From the NCBI RefSeq assembly GCF_900108295.1, contig NZ_FNWK01000001.1, positions 1 to 64,000 on the forward strand: DNA of 64,000 bases, in the 5' to 3' direction. This DNA is from Sphingopyxis sp. YR583. GTDB lineage: Bacteria; Pseudomonadota; Alphaproteobacteria; Sphingomonadales; Sphingomonadaceae. Shown here piece after piece: positions 50,776-59,142 of the stretch. The notes below the pieces were generated by a model. The model saw only the letters and a list, made by a program, of their open reading frames with translations. It was not told the origin of the DNA and did not search any database. How positions within the stretch are numbered: position 1 is the stretch's first letter; each line of letters starts with the position of its first letter. A program made the translations under genes and the position numbers.

Positions 50776-51963
50776 TTATGCGGTCGGCTTCCCTTGTGCG
50801 GCAAGGACACGCAAGATATTGCCGCTCCACATCTTTTCGATGTCCGCGTCCGAATAGCCCGCGGCCTTCAGCCGCTCGGTGACCTTGGGCAGCGCCGAAA
50901 TATCCTCGAACCCCGGCAAGCCGCCGCCGCCGTCCCAGTCGGCGCCGAAGCAGATGTGGTCGACGCCGCCGACCTCGATCGCGCGCAGCACCATCTTCAT
51001 ATAGCCGTCGAAATCGGCCGCCCAGAGCTTCTCGGTCTTGTCGAGTTCGCGCCACTGGCGGTTGAGGTCAGCCTGCTCGGCGGGCGTGATCTGACCGATA
51101 CGCTCATATTTTCCGAACAGTTCGGCGCGCGCCGGCGACATGTTCATTTCCGACATGAAAATCGTCGAGATGCACATCGCCCCGCCCTTCGCCGCAAGCG
51201 CTTTCAAGCGGCCTTCGTCGAGATTGCGCGGATGGTCATAGGCCGAGCGCAGGCTCGAGTGCGAGAGCAGGATCGGATATTTCGACAGCGCGAGAATCTG
51301 GTCGAACGCGGCATCGGACGAATGGCTCGCATCGATCACGATGCCTAGGCGGTTCATCTCGGCGACCCACTGCTTGCCGAGCGGGCTCAACCCCTTCCAG
51401 CGTCCCTCGCCCGTCGCACTGTCGGCAAACTGATTGTCCTTCGAATGGACAGGCCCGGCAAGGCGCAGGCCCTTGTCGTAGAACTCCCGCAGCAGCGACA
51501 GGTCTTCGCCGAGCGGATAGCTGTTCTCCATCGACTTGAAGGCAATGAGCTTGCCTTCCTTGTTCAGCCGCAGCGCGTCGGCCGCGGTCAGCGCGGGCGC
51601 GATCGTGCCGGAATTCGCCGCGATGGTTTTGTCGATCAGGTCCGAGCGTTTGCGCGCGAAGGCGAGCGCGTCTGCATAGCCCTTCGGCGTCAGCGGTCCC
51701 TGATCGGTATAGATGGCGAAGAAGCCGCCATCGAGATTGCCGTCCTTCATCCGCGGAATATCGAGCTGCGCCATATCGTCGGCGAGCGCATGACGATCGG
51801 CGAAGCTCCAGCCCGCGCGCTCGAAGTGGAGCGGCGTGTCGAGATGCGTATCGAGCACGAGCATCCGGCTGTGCAGCGGCGCCTCGGCTGCCTTCGGCTT
51901 GTCCTCGCCGGTCGAACAGGCGGTGAGCGCGGTTGCGGTCAGCAATATGGCAAAACGCTTCAC
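50776..51963 (-). CDS. M19 membrane dipeptidase lipoprotein
   Basis: A 395-residue renal-dipeptidase-type metallopeptidase. Lipobox LTAC gives lipid-anchored C16, so it faces the periplasm. Two-zinc site: LDTHLDTPLHF (H40, D42), E in AFKSMENSYPLG, H in VIDASHSSDAA, H in ILLSHSSLRS and D in CFGADWDGGGG. The family splits dipeptides, often with a D-residue at the C-terminal side. It starts at GTG 51963, overlapping the serine hydrolase stop by GTGA. Last gene of the five-gene operon with the TonB receptor and dgcN. Confidence 0.93.
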   Translation of the reverse strand: MKRFAILLTATALTACSTGEDKPKAAEAPLHSRMLVLDTHLDTPLHFERAGWSFADRHALADDMAQLDIPRMKDGNLDGGFFAIYTDQGPLTPKGYADALAFARKRSDLIDKTIAANSGTIAPALTAADALRLNKEGKLIAFKSMENSYPLGEDLSLLREFYDKGLRLAGPVHSKDNQFADSATGEGRWKGLSPLGKQWVAEMNRLGIVIDASHSSDAAFDQILALSKYPILLSHSSLRSAYDHPRNLDEGRLKALAAKGGAMCISTIFMSEMNMSPARAELFGKYERIGQITPAEQADLNRQWRELDKTEKLWAADFDGYMKMVLRAIEVGGVDHICFGADWDGGGGLPGFEDISALPKVTERLKAAGYSDADIEKMWSGNILRVLAAQGKPTA

Positions 51964-53531
51964 TTCTTGTCCTCCACGGGCTTCAGGTCGAGGTCTTGAT
52001 AATCCCAGCTGAAATCGGCGATCTTGCTCACCGCCTTCAACGTCACGCCGGTGATCTTGCCCTCGGCGTCGAGCGCGAAGGTCACATAGGCGGGCTCGAT
52101 CGCCGGATCGTCGAAATCGGTGACGAAGCTGTCATATTGCCAATGTTTGAGCCGCCCCGCCATCCGCGGCGTCGAGGTGAAATCGATCGTCAGGCCAGTG
52201 GACGCCTGCCCGATCACGATGTCACCATACCACGGATCGCGGTAGCGGCCCGCATAGCCCGCCAGCGCGAGCGAGGGACCGCTCTTTGCCGGTGAGGCCT
52301 GTGCCTGTTTCAGATACTCGACGCCGCCCGCGAGCCGCGACTGATACCAATCCTCCCATTTCTGGATCCAGCCATAATCGGGTGACCCAAGATAATGGTC
52401 GAGCAGGTCGTAGGTGAGGCCCAGCAGCATGCCGCTGTCCTCGCTGTTCATCATGATCGCGAAGCCGACATTCTTGTCGGGGATCATCACGACGCGCGTG
52501 ATCGAACCGAAAACCCCGCCGCCATGCGAGATGATCCGGTGGCCGCGATAATCCTGTACCTGCCAGCCGAGCGCATAGGCCTGCTGTGTCGGCTGCGCGG
52601 GCTTGAGCTGCTCGGGCAGCGGCGAGATCGGCATCGGCGTGACGGGCGCCCACATTTCGGCCGCCTGCTTTTCGCTGAACAGGCGCTTGCCGTTCGGCAG
52701 CGCCCCGTGCGCGAGCTGGATCTTGAGCCAAGCGGCCATGTCGTCGGCGCTGAGCGCGAGCCCGCCCGCGGGCGCGCCATTTCGTCCAAGCTCGTCGCGC
52801 TCGTTGAGCGCCGCCTGCGGGCCGAGACCGCGCAGCGCGCCCGACAGGCGCGCGTGCGGCCACGACCGGTTGGGAATGCGGAAGCGGTCTTCGCTGTCGC
52901 TCGTCGCATTCTTCATGCCGCCTGCGCGCAGGACGCGCGCACGGATGAAGTCCTCCCACGTCTGCCCGGTGACTTCCTCGATCAGCTGGCCGGCAACGGC
53001 ATAAAGGATATTGTCATAGGCATAGGCCGACCGGAAACTGGTCTTGGGCTTGAGGAACGCGACGCGTTCGGCGGTCTGCTTGCGCGTGAGGTGCGTGCGC
53101 GGCACGAACATCAGGTCGCCCTGCCCAAGCCCCAGCCCGCTGCGGTGGACGAGCAGGTCGCGGATCGTGATTTCGCGCGTGACCCATGCGTCATACATGC
53201 GGAACCACGGCATATGCTTGATGACGGGATCGTCCCACGCAATCTTGCCCTCGTCCACCAGGATCGCGAGCGCGGCGGCGGTCATCGCCTTGCCCGTAGA
53301 TCCGGTCTGGAAGATCGTCTGTTCATCGACAGCCCCGCGCTCGCCGATCTTGCGCACGCCCCAGCCGCGCGAGAGCGTCGTCTTGCCATCCTCGACGATC
53401 GCAATCGACACGCCCGCGGCGCCAACCTTCTTGCGGAGCGCCTCGACGCTCTCGCCGATATCGGCGGGCGGCTCGGCCCATGCAGGCACAGCGGCCGACA
53501 GCATCAGCGACAGGGCAAACAGGCGTTTCAT
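51960..53531 (-). CDS. secreted serine hydrolase (class C beta-lactamase fold)
   Basis: A 523-residue periplasmic protein: signal peptide 1-19, then a beta-lactamase/D-aminopeptidase-type domain. S78-T-G-K81 is the SxxK motif (in FQTGSTGKAMT), YAYDN the YxN motif and ISHGGGVFG the third motif. The last 110 residues form a beta-rich C-terminal domain. This group includes D-aminopeptidases, D,D-carboxypeptidases and esterases; the context favours a D-peptide substrate. Start ATG 53531 with GGAGG; it overlaps the transporter stop by ATGA. Confidence 0.92.
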   Translation of the reverse strand: MKRLFALSLMLSAAVPAWAEPPADIGESVEALRKKVGAAGVSIAIVEDGKTTLSRGWGVRKIGERGAVDEQTIFQTGSTGKAMTAAALAILVDEGKIAWDDPVIKHMPWFRMYDAWVTREITIRDLLVHRSGLGLGQGDLMFVPRTHLTRKQTAERVAFLKPKTSFRSAYAYDNILYAVAGQLIEEVTGQTWEDFIRARVLRAGGMKNATSDSEDRFRIPNRSWPHARLSGALRGLGPQAALNERDELGRNGAPAGGLALSADDMAAWLKIQLAHGALPNGKRLFSEKQAAEMWAPVTPMPISPLPEQLKPAQPTQQAYALGWQVQDYRGHRIISHGGGVFGSITRVVMIPDKNVGFAIMMNSEDSGMLLGLTYDLLDHYLGSPDYGWIQKWEDWYQSRLAGGVEYLKQAQASPAKSGPSLALAGYAGRYRDPWYGDIVIGQASTGLTIDFTSTPRMAGRLKHWQYDSFVTDFDDPAIEPAYVTFALDAEGKITGVTLKAVSKIADFSWDYQDLDLKPVEDKK

Positions 53532-54667
53532 GGCAGGGCCTCCATATGGGGAGCGGTGGACGGGCGCAGCAGGCGCCAGGTTCCGATGGTGATGAGCGGC
53601 AGGACGAACACGCCGAGGAACAGCCAGGCAAGGAAGCGGTATCCGCTCGCGATCAGGTCGACGAGGCCGATCTCGCCCGCGACGAACATGCAGCCGGTGA
53701 GGATCACCGCACCGATGATCGCGCGCGCGGCCGTCGAGAGCGGGGGACGCCCGCGGCTCTCGATCGCGCCCGAGATACGCTCGTTGATCGCATGGACCGA
53801 CCCAGCGCCGCTTTCCAGCAGCGCGGCGAAGATCATTACCTGGAACAGGACATGGAAACCCGGCACGGTCATCTGGCGGAGCAGGAAGTCGGACGGCAAG
53901 GTCTCGTCGCCGATCGCGGGATAGAAGGCCATCATCGCGACGAAGAAGAGGATCGCCGGCAGCATCGACAGCGGCCCCGCGATCAGCCCGGCGACGACGG
54001 CATCGCGCTGGTGCCGTAGGTGGCGCAGCACGGGCAGGATCACCACCGCACCGACGATATTGTAACTGGCATAGGTCAGGCCGCCCGCCATCCAGTTTCC
54101 CGACGGCGGCGGCGCATTCGCGAACCCCTGCTCGATCAGCCCGCCGAAGCTGGCGAGCGCGAGGACGAGGAACAGCCCATAGACCGCGTAAAGCAGGATC
54201 GAGACATATTTGAACATCTGCTCGACCACACCGGTGCCCCATGCGGTGACCGCGACGATCGACACGGCGAGCAACAGCACGCCGGCAAGTTCGGGCCAAC
54301 CGAAGGTCGCGGCGCCGATCGCGCCCGCCGCGGCGCCGAACACCGCGAGGATCAGGACGACGAAGATGATGTAGGCGACCTCGAAAGCGATCCAGGCGGG
54401 GCCAAGAAGCCCCTTGAAAAAGCTCCGATAATCATAAGCACCGAGCTTGATTGCGAGCGCGAAGGTCAGCGCCGCGACGACACTCCAGATCAACGTCGCG
54501 AGCAGCATCGCCGACAGCCCACCCCATGGCCCCGACGGCACGAAATATTCCGCCAGCTCGCGCCCCGTTGCATAGCCGCCACCGATAATGACGGCCTTCA
54601 GCGCAAAACCGGGCAGCAGGTAGCGCTGGAACCAGCTCGACCCGCTGCCCGTCTCGCCCACACTCAC
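53528..54667 (-). CDS. YkvI-like membrane transporter
   Basis: A 379-residue inner-membrane protein with about ten helices. The first helix contains ALKAVIIGGGYATGRELAEY, like the unwound glycine-rich first helix of LeuT/APC-fold carriers, and the family matches YkvI-type proteins. Uptake of an amino acid or dipeptide is the likely role; specificity is inferred from its place between dgcN and the serine hydrolase. Starts at GTG 54667 inside the dgcN stop codon (GTGA). Confidence 0.82.
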   Translation of the reverse strand: MSVGETGSGSSWFQRYLLPGFALKAVIIGGGYATGRELAEYFVPSGPWGGLSAMLLATLIWSVVAALTFALAIKLGAYDYRSFFKGLLGPAWIAFEVAYIIFVVLILAVFGAAAGAIGAATFGWPELAGVLLLAVSIVAVTAWGTGVVEQMFKYVSILLYAVYGLFLVLALASFGGLIEQGFANAPPPSGNWMAGGLTYASYNIVGAVVILPVLRHLRHQRDAVVAGLIAGPLSMLPAILFFVAMMAFYPAIGDETLPSDFLLRQMTVPGFHVLFQVMIFAALLESGAGSVHAINERISGAIESRGRPPLSTAARAIIGAVILTGCMFVAGEIGLVDLIASGYRFLAWLFLGVFVLPLITIGTWRLLRPSTAPHMEALP

Positions 54668-55704
54668 GCGAGAATGCTTTCGACCAGCGCGTCGAACGCC
54701 GCGCCGCCGCGGATCGGATCGGCGACGGGAAAGCCCAGTCGCTGCCGTTCGGCTGCCATCAGGGCTTCGGCCGCGTCGGCGTCATAGCTCGATGTGTTGA
54801 AGCTGACGCCGCCACAGCGGATCGCCGGATTGGTCCGGCTGCCAAGGCGGATCGTCATGTCGATAACCTCCTCGACCGAAGGCAACGCAAAGCTCTCCAT
54901 GCCCAAGATCACGTTGCGCGTCGGATCGTGACATACGATGAACACGTCGGGCTGGCTCCCATGGAGCAATCCAAGCGACACCGGCGCATAAGCCGGATTG
55001 AAGATCGATCCCTGCCCCTCGATCACATCCCAGTGCGTGTCCGGAGCATCGGGACTCAGCATCTCCGCCGCCCCCGCTTCAAAATCCGAAACCACCGCAT
55101 CCATAGGCATACCGCCACCCGCGATCATGATGCCCGTCTGGCCGGTCGCGCGAAAATCGGCATCGAGGCCGCGCGCCACGAGCGCACTGTGCAACGCGAG
55201 CGCGGTATATTTCTTGCCGAGCGCGCAGTCAGTACCCACGGTGAGCACCCGCTTTCCGCTCCGCTTGCGTCCGGTTCCCACAGGGATAGCGGGCGGCGGG
55301 GTACGGATGTCGATCAACCGCTGCCCCGTGCGCGCCGCCGCTTCGACGAGCGCTGGAACGCTTGTCAGCTTGGTATGGAGCCCGCTGACGATGTCGAGCC
55401 CCGCCTCCATCGCCTCGACCAGCACCACAACCCACGCCGCGCCGATGATCCCACCCTGATTGGCGACGCCGATCACCAGCGACCGCGCGCCCGTTGCCCG
55501 CGCTTCGGCGGGCGACAGGCGCGGCAGCCCGGTCGAAACCGCACAGCCGTCGATCGACCATTCGCCCGTGCAGCGATCTCCCGCCCAATCGGCGAGGCCG
55601 AAGGCGGTCTTGGCATAGGCCGGATTGGTCGTATCGCCGAGGAACAGCAGATAGGGTTGCGGCAGGGTCAGGCTACCCTCCAGCCTGCCGATAGGCGCGT
55701 TCAT
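54664..55704 (-). CDS. dgcN: DgcN-like D-glutamate N-acetyltransferase (DUF1611)
   Basis: A 346-residue DUF1611 protein. The P-loop is GTDCALGKKYT (157-167), preceded by a Rossmann-like N-terminal domain (YLLFLGDTTNPAYAKTAFGL). GQTGIMIAGGGMPMDAVVSD and EGQGSIFNPAYAPVSLGLLH are the other family blocks. DgcN is known to acetylate D-glutamate, and DgcA then racemises the product to N-acetyl-L-glutamate. A DgcA-like gene lies nearby at 58138. Start ATG 55704 after AGGAG; a TTG at 55728 is less likely. It follows the TonB receptor gene by 20 bases. Confidence 0.85.
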   Translation of the reverse strand: MNAPIGRLEGSLTLPQPYLLFLGDTTNPAYAKTAFGLADWAGDRCTGEWSIDGCAVSTGLPRLSPAEARATGARSLVIGVANQGGIIGAAWVVVLVEAMEAGLDIVSGLHTKLTSVPALVEAAARTGQRLIDIRTPPPAIPVGTGRKRSGKRVLTVGTDCALGKKYTALALHSALVARGLDADFRATGQTGIMIAGGGMPMDAVVSDFEAGAAEMLSPDAPDTHWDVIEGQGSIFNPAYAPVSLGLLHGSQPDVFIVCHDPTRNVILGMESFALPSVEEVIDMTIRLGSRTNPAIRCGGVSFNTSSYDADAAEALMAAERQRLGFPVADPIRGGAAFDALVESILA

Positions 55705-55724
55705 CTGGTCCAACTCCTGTTCCG

Positions 55725-57926
55725 TCAAAAACCGGCGGTCAACGTGACGCCGAGCGTCCGCGGACGGATGACACCGGTTCCAGCTGCGCCGAGCGGGATA
55801 TTGGCCGGGGCTTCCAGCGACGTCTTACCCTCACTGTCGGTCAGGTTCTTCGCATAAAGTTCGACCGAATAGGGTCCGAAATCGACGCCCGCGCGCAGAT
55901 CGACGATCTCATAGGATGGCAAGTAGCGCTGGCGGCCATTGGCAGTGCGGAAGGCCAGGTCATAGCCCGCGGGCTGCTTCGACAAGCTGCGCACCGATGC
56001 ACCGACATAGGCCTTGGTGTCGCCGCCAAGTTCCCATTCATAATCGGCATTCGCCCCGATGCTATATTTGGGCGTATAGGGCAGGCGATCGCCCGACAAA
56101 CCGCCAACCAGCGACGGCGTGTCGTCCTTCAGCCGGGCATTGGTATAGGCGCCGTTGAGCGAAAAGCTGAGCCCGTCGGTCGGCCGCAGCACCGTGGTGA
56201 ACTCGAGCCCGTCGCTCTTCGCCTTGCCGCCGTTGAAATTGACGCCGAAGTTGTTGACCTGGCCGAACACCTGAATGTCCTTCCAGTCGATGTGGAATGC
56301 CGCGATGTCGATCGAGAATGTGCGGTCGACCGTCTCCGCCTTGACGCCCAGTTCATAGCTGATGAGCGAGTCCGAGCCATAGGTGCCGAGTTCGGGCGGC
56401 GCCCCCGGCGCCAGCACGTTGGGGCCGCCGGGGCGGAAACCCTTGGCGACGCGGGCATAGATCGTTGCCTGATCGCTGATCTCGAACTGCGGAGCGACCG
56501 AGAAGGTAAAGACATTCTCGGACGAGCGTGCCCGCGGCAGCGTGTTCGGCCCACCGGCGAGCACACCGTCGGACACCTGGATCGCCGATTGCTTATTCTC
56601 GCTGTACCGGCCACCAAAGGTCAGGTCGAAACGCTCGCCGAGGTGGATCGTCGCGTTGGCGAAGCCGGCAATTTCGCGGTAGCGCGAGTTGATCGTCGCG
56701 ATCCCAAGCAGCGGGAGCCCCGCGACCGGGGTGAGCGTGCCGGGGTTCACCGCATTGAAGCTCTGGTCGATCACGCCCTTTTCGCGGGTATAATAGGCGC
56801 CGACGAGCCATTCGAAGCTATCATTCTCAGGCGACTGGAGGCGCAGTTCCTGTGTGAAGCGCTTCACGCGGGTCAACTGGCCCTGAAAGAAGTCGTTCGG
56901 CGTCCCGAACACCGCCTCGACCAATCCGCCGAACTGCGTCGTCAGGTCACCGCGGAACGATTGCGAAAGCGTGCTGTAACTCGTCGCCGACACGAGGTTC
57001 GCAAAGCCGAGATCCGCATCGACGATACCGCTATAGACGCGGTAGCGCACATCGGTGAATTCGGGAACGAACTGCGACTGCGTCAGGCGGCCATAGAGCG
57101 TCCGGCCGGTCGACGGATCGCTGTCGACGCTGCCCGAAGCGTCGGTCTTCAGGTTCTGCAAATAGGTGGCAAGCTGGATCGAAAAACCCTCGCTCGGCTT
57201 GAACAGCACCGACGCGCGGCCGCCGTAGCTTTTCGAGCTGTTGATGTTCGATTCGAGGTCCGACCCGCCGGTGCCGATCGAGTCGATGAAGCCGCCGAAG
57301 TCGCGGTAGAAACCCGACGCGCGGAACGCCAGCGTCTCGCCTAGCGGTACGTTGACCACCGCGCTGCCCAGATAGGATTCATCGCCGCCCTTGGTGGCCT
57401 CGACGCTCCCGCGCGCGCGAACCTCGAACGATCCGGTTTCGGGTTTGCGTGTCACATATTTGAGGACGCCGCCCATCGAGCTTGCACCGTAAATGGTTCC
57501 CTGCGGCCCGCGCAGCACCTCGATCCGTTCGATGTCGAAGGTGTCGAAATCGCCCGCCAGAATTGCCCCGTTCACAAGCCCGCTGCTCGAACCGAAGGTC
57601 GTTTCATCCTGATAGACCGCAACCGTCGACGCAACGCCGCCGGTGTTGACACCGCGCAGGACAAGGCGGCCGAAACCCGGCGTGGTCTGGTTCAGTTGCA
57701 GGCCGGGCACAAGCTTCAGATAGTCTGCGAAACTGGTCGCCTGGATGTTCTCCAGCGCTTCCCCCGACACGACGCTGACGGACTGCGGCACATCGATCAG
57801 CCGCTGCTCGCGCTTTTGCGCAGTCACGACGATGTCGCGCTCGTCACCGATCGCCTCTTCGGCATGGGCGGGCATTGCGGCCGCCATGGCGACCAAGCTT
57901 GCGGCAATACAGAGTCCCTGTTTCAT
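55725..57926 (-). CDS. TonB-dependent outer-membrane receptor
   Basis: A 733-residue receptor with signal peptide 1-22. The TonB box region and plug start at DIVVTAQKREQRLIDVPQSV; IERIEVLRGPQGTIYGASSM is the conserved plug motif; the beta-barrel ends with GVTLTAGF and a terminal phenylalanine. First gene of the operon that continues with dgcN, the YkvI-like transporter, a serine hydrolase and a dipeptidase. It most likely imports a peptide or D-amino-acid-containing ligand. Start ATG 57926; a leader of about 150 bases separates it from its promoter. Confidence 0.95.
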   Translation of the reverse strand: MKQGLCIAASLVAMAAAMPAHAEEAIGDERDIVVTAQKREQRLIDVPQSVSVVSGEALENIQATSFADYLKLVPGLQLNQTTPGFGRLVLRGVNTGGVASTVAVYQDETTFGSSSGLVNGAILAGDFDTFDIERIEVLRGPQGTIYGASSMGGVLKYVTRKPETGSFEVRARGSVEATKGGDESYLGSAVVNVPLGETLAFRASGFYRDFGGFIDSIGTGGSDLESNINSSKSYGGRASVLFKPSEGFSIQLATYLQNLKTDASGSVDSDPSTGRTLYGRLTQSQFVPEFTDVRYRVYSGIVDADLGFANLVSATSYSTLSQSFRGDLTTQFGGLVEAVFGTPNDFFQGQLTRVKRFTQELRLQSPENDSFEWLVGAYYTREKGVIDQSFNAVNPGTLTPVAGLPLLGIATINSRYREIAGFANATIHLGERFDLTFGGRYSENKQSAIQVSDGVLAGGPNTLPRARSSENVFTFSVAPQFEISDQATIYARVAKGFRPGGPNVLAPGAPPELGTYGSDSLISYELGVKAETVDRTFSIDIAAFHIDWKDIQVFGQVNNFGVNFNGGKAKSDGLEFTTVLRPTDGLSFSLNGAYTNARLKDDTPSLVGGLSGDRLPYTPKYSIGANADYEWELGGDTKAYVGASVRSLSKQPAGYDLAFRTANGRQRYLPSYEIVDLRAGVDFGPYSVELYAKNLTDSEGKTSLEAPANIPLGAAGTGVIRPRTLGVTLTAGF

Positions 57927-58088
57927 TGTCTCATCCCCAGACTTGAACCGCAACGCGGCCTCTATGTTATCATTATGCTATCGTTCGAGATTTTCGGTGA
58001 CCCGTGCTCGACTAACGCCCCACGATCGTGCCGGGCCCAGCTGAGCACGAAGATCGCCCCGCCCCCACCTCGAAATTCCCTTCCACGA

Positions 58089-58116
58089 ACTATTGTCCTA
58101 ATCGGAAAAATGTCAA
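58089..58116 (-). promoter_or_regulatory. promoter/operator of the TonB receptor-dgcN operon
   Basis: On the minus strand: TTGACA (58116-58111), 16-base spacer, AATAGT (58094-58089). The 20 bases CCTAATCGGAAAAATGTCAA (58097-58116, plus-strand reading) match the site at 61225-61244 in 17 positions, including the spacer. Confidence 0.7.
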
Positions 58117-58137
58117 CCCGTTTGGGACAAACAGCCA

Positions 58138-59142
58138 TTATCCCCAAATTTCGGGCGGGCAATGGACCATGCCGTCGCGATAGCTGACCCCCGGATCGCG
58201 GTCGCGCGCAAGGAAGGTCGGCCCGTCGAGGTCGACGATGTCGCAAAGCTGCCCCACAAGGTACGACGGCGCCATCGACAGGCTGGTGCCCATCATGTTG
58301 CCGACCATGACGTCGAGGCCGAGCTTCTTCGCCTGCCGCGCGATTGCCAACCCTTCGGTCAGCCCGCCGCATTTATCGAGCTTGATATTCACCACGTCGA
58401 ACCGCCCGACGAGCGAGGCGGTGTCGGCGAGCGACAGCGCGCTTTCGTCGGCAACGAACGGCAACGGACGTTTGAGCCCGTCGAGATCGGCCTCGCGCCC
58501 ACGCTTCAACGGCTGTTCCAGCTGTGCGACGCGGGTCGAGACCAGCACCGGGAGCAGCTCGGCGAGCGTTTCGACGTCATAGCCCTGATTGGCATCGACC
58601 CCAATCCACGCATGCGGCCGCGCGGTGCGGATCGCGACGACGCGCGCGATATCGTCGGCAAGATCGCCCGTCAGCTTGACCTTGACCGGCGCCTCCGGAT
58701 CGATCGCGAGCGCGGCTTTTGCCATCGTCTCCGCGCGGTCGGCACCGAGCGTCAGCGTCGAACGGAGCGCCTTCGGCGGACTCAGCCCGGCAAGCTCCCA
58801 GACTGGGCGCCCCGCCTGCTTCGCCTCGAGATCCCAAAAGGCGCAGTCGAGCGCATTGCGCGCACCGCCCGGCGGAAGGAGCCGTTGCAGGTCGTCACGC
58901 GTCGCGCCGTCCTCGATAGCATCGCGAACACGCATCGCCTCGGTCAGCATATGGCCGATGTCGTCGCCAAGATAATAGACGCCAGCCCCCTCGCCGCGCC
59001 CGACATGCGTCCCGTCCGACAATTCGGCGACGAGCAGCGCGGTCTCGGTGAAGACATGCCCCGAAATACGGAACGGCTGATGATAGGGAAAACGCTCGAC
59101 CCGAAGGTCGAGCGTCAGTTCGCGCATGGCCTGTGTCGCCAT
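58138..59142 (-). CDS. dgcA: DgcA-like N-acetyl-D-glutamate racemase (enolase superfamily)
   Basis: A 334-residue enolase-superfamily enzyme of the dipeptide epimerase branch. KxK acid/base pair K154 and K156 (APVKVKLTGD), metal ligands D183 (GVDANQGYD), E209 (QLEQPL) and D232 (VADESA), and the second base K254 (VNIKLDKCGG). DgcA relatives racemise N-acetyl-D-glutamate; Ala-Glu epimerases have the same residues, so a muropeptide epimerase is the alternative. Start ATG 59142 shares one base with the stop of the serine hydrolase (TGATG), so it is coupled to it. Confidence 0.85.
   Translation of the reverse strand: MATQAMRELTLDLRVERFPYHQPFRISGHVFTETALLVAELSDGTHVGRGEGAGVYYLGDDIGHMLTEAMRVRDAIEDGATRDDLQRLLPPGGARNALDCAFWDLEAKQAGRPVWELAGLSPPKALRSTLTLGADRAETMAKAALAIDPEAPVKVKLTGDLADDIARVVAIRTARPHAWIGVDANQGYDVETLAELLPVLVSTRVAQLEQPLKRGREADLDGLKRPLPFVADESALSLADTASLVGRFDVVNIKLDKCGGLTEGLAIARQAKKLGLDVMVGNMMGTSLSMAPSYLVGQLCDIVDLDGPTFLARDRDPGVSYRDGMVHCPPEIWG

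Noticed and set aside
53532..54299. N-terminal extension of the serine hydrolase frame
   Set aside because: It overlaps the transporter gene in another frame; the ATG at 53531 begins a clear signal peptide after GGAGG.
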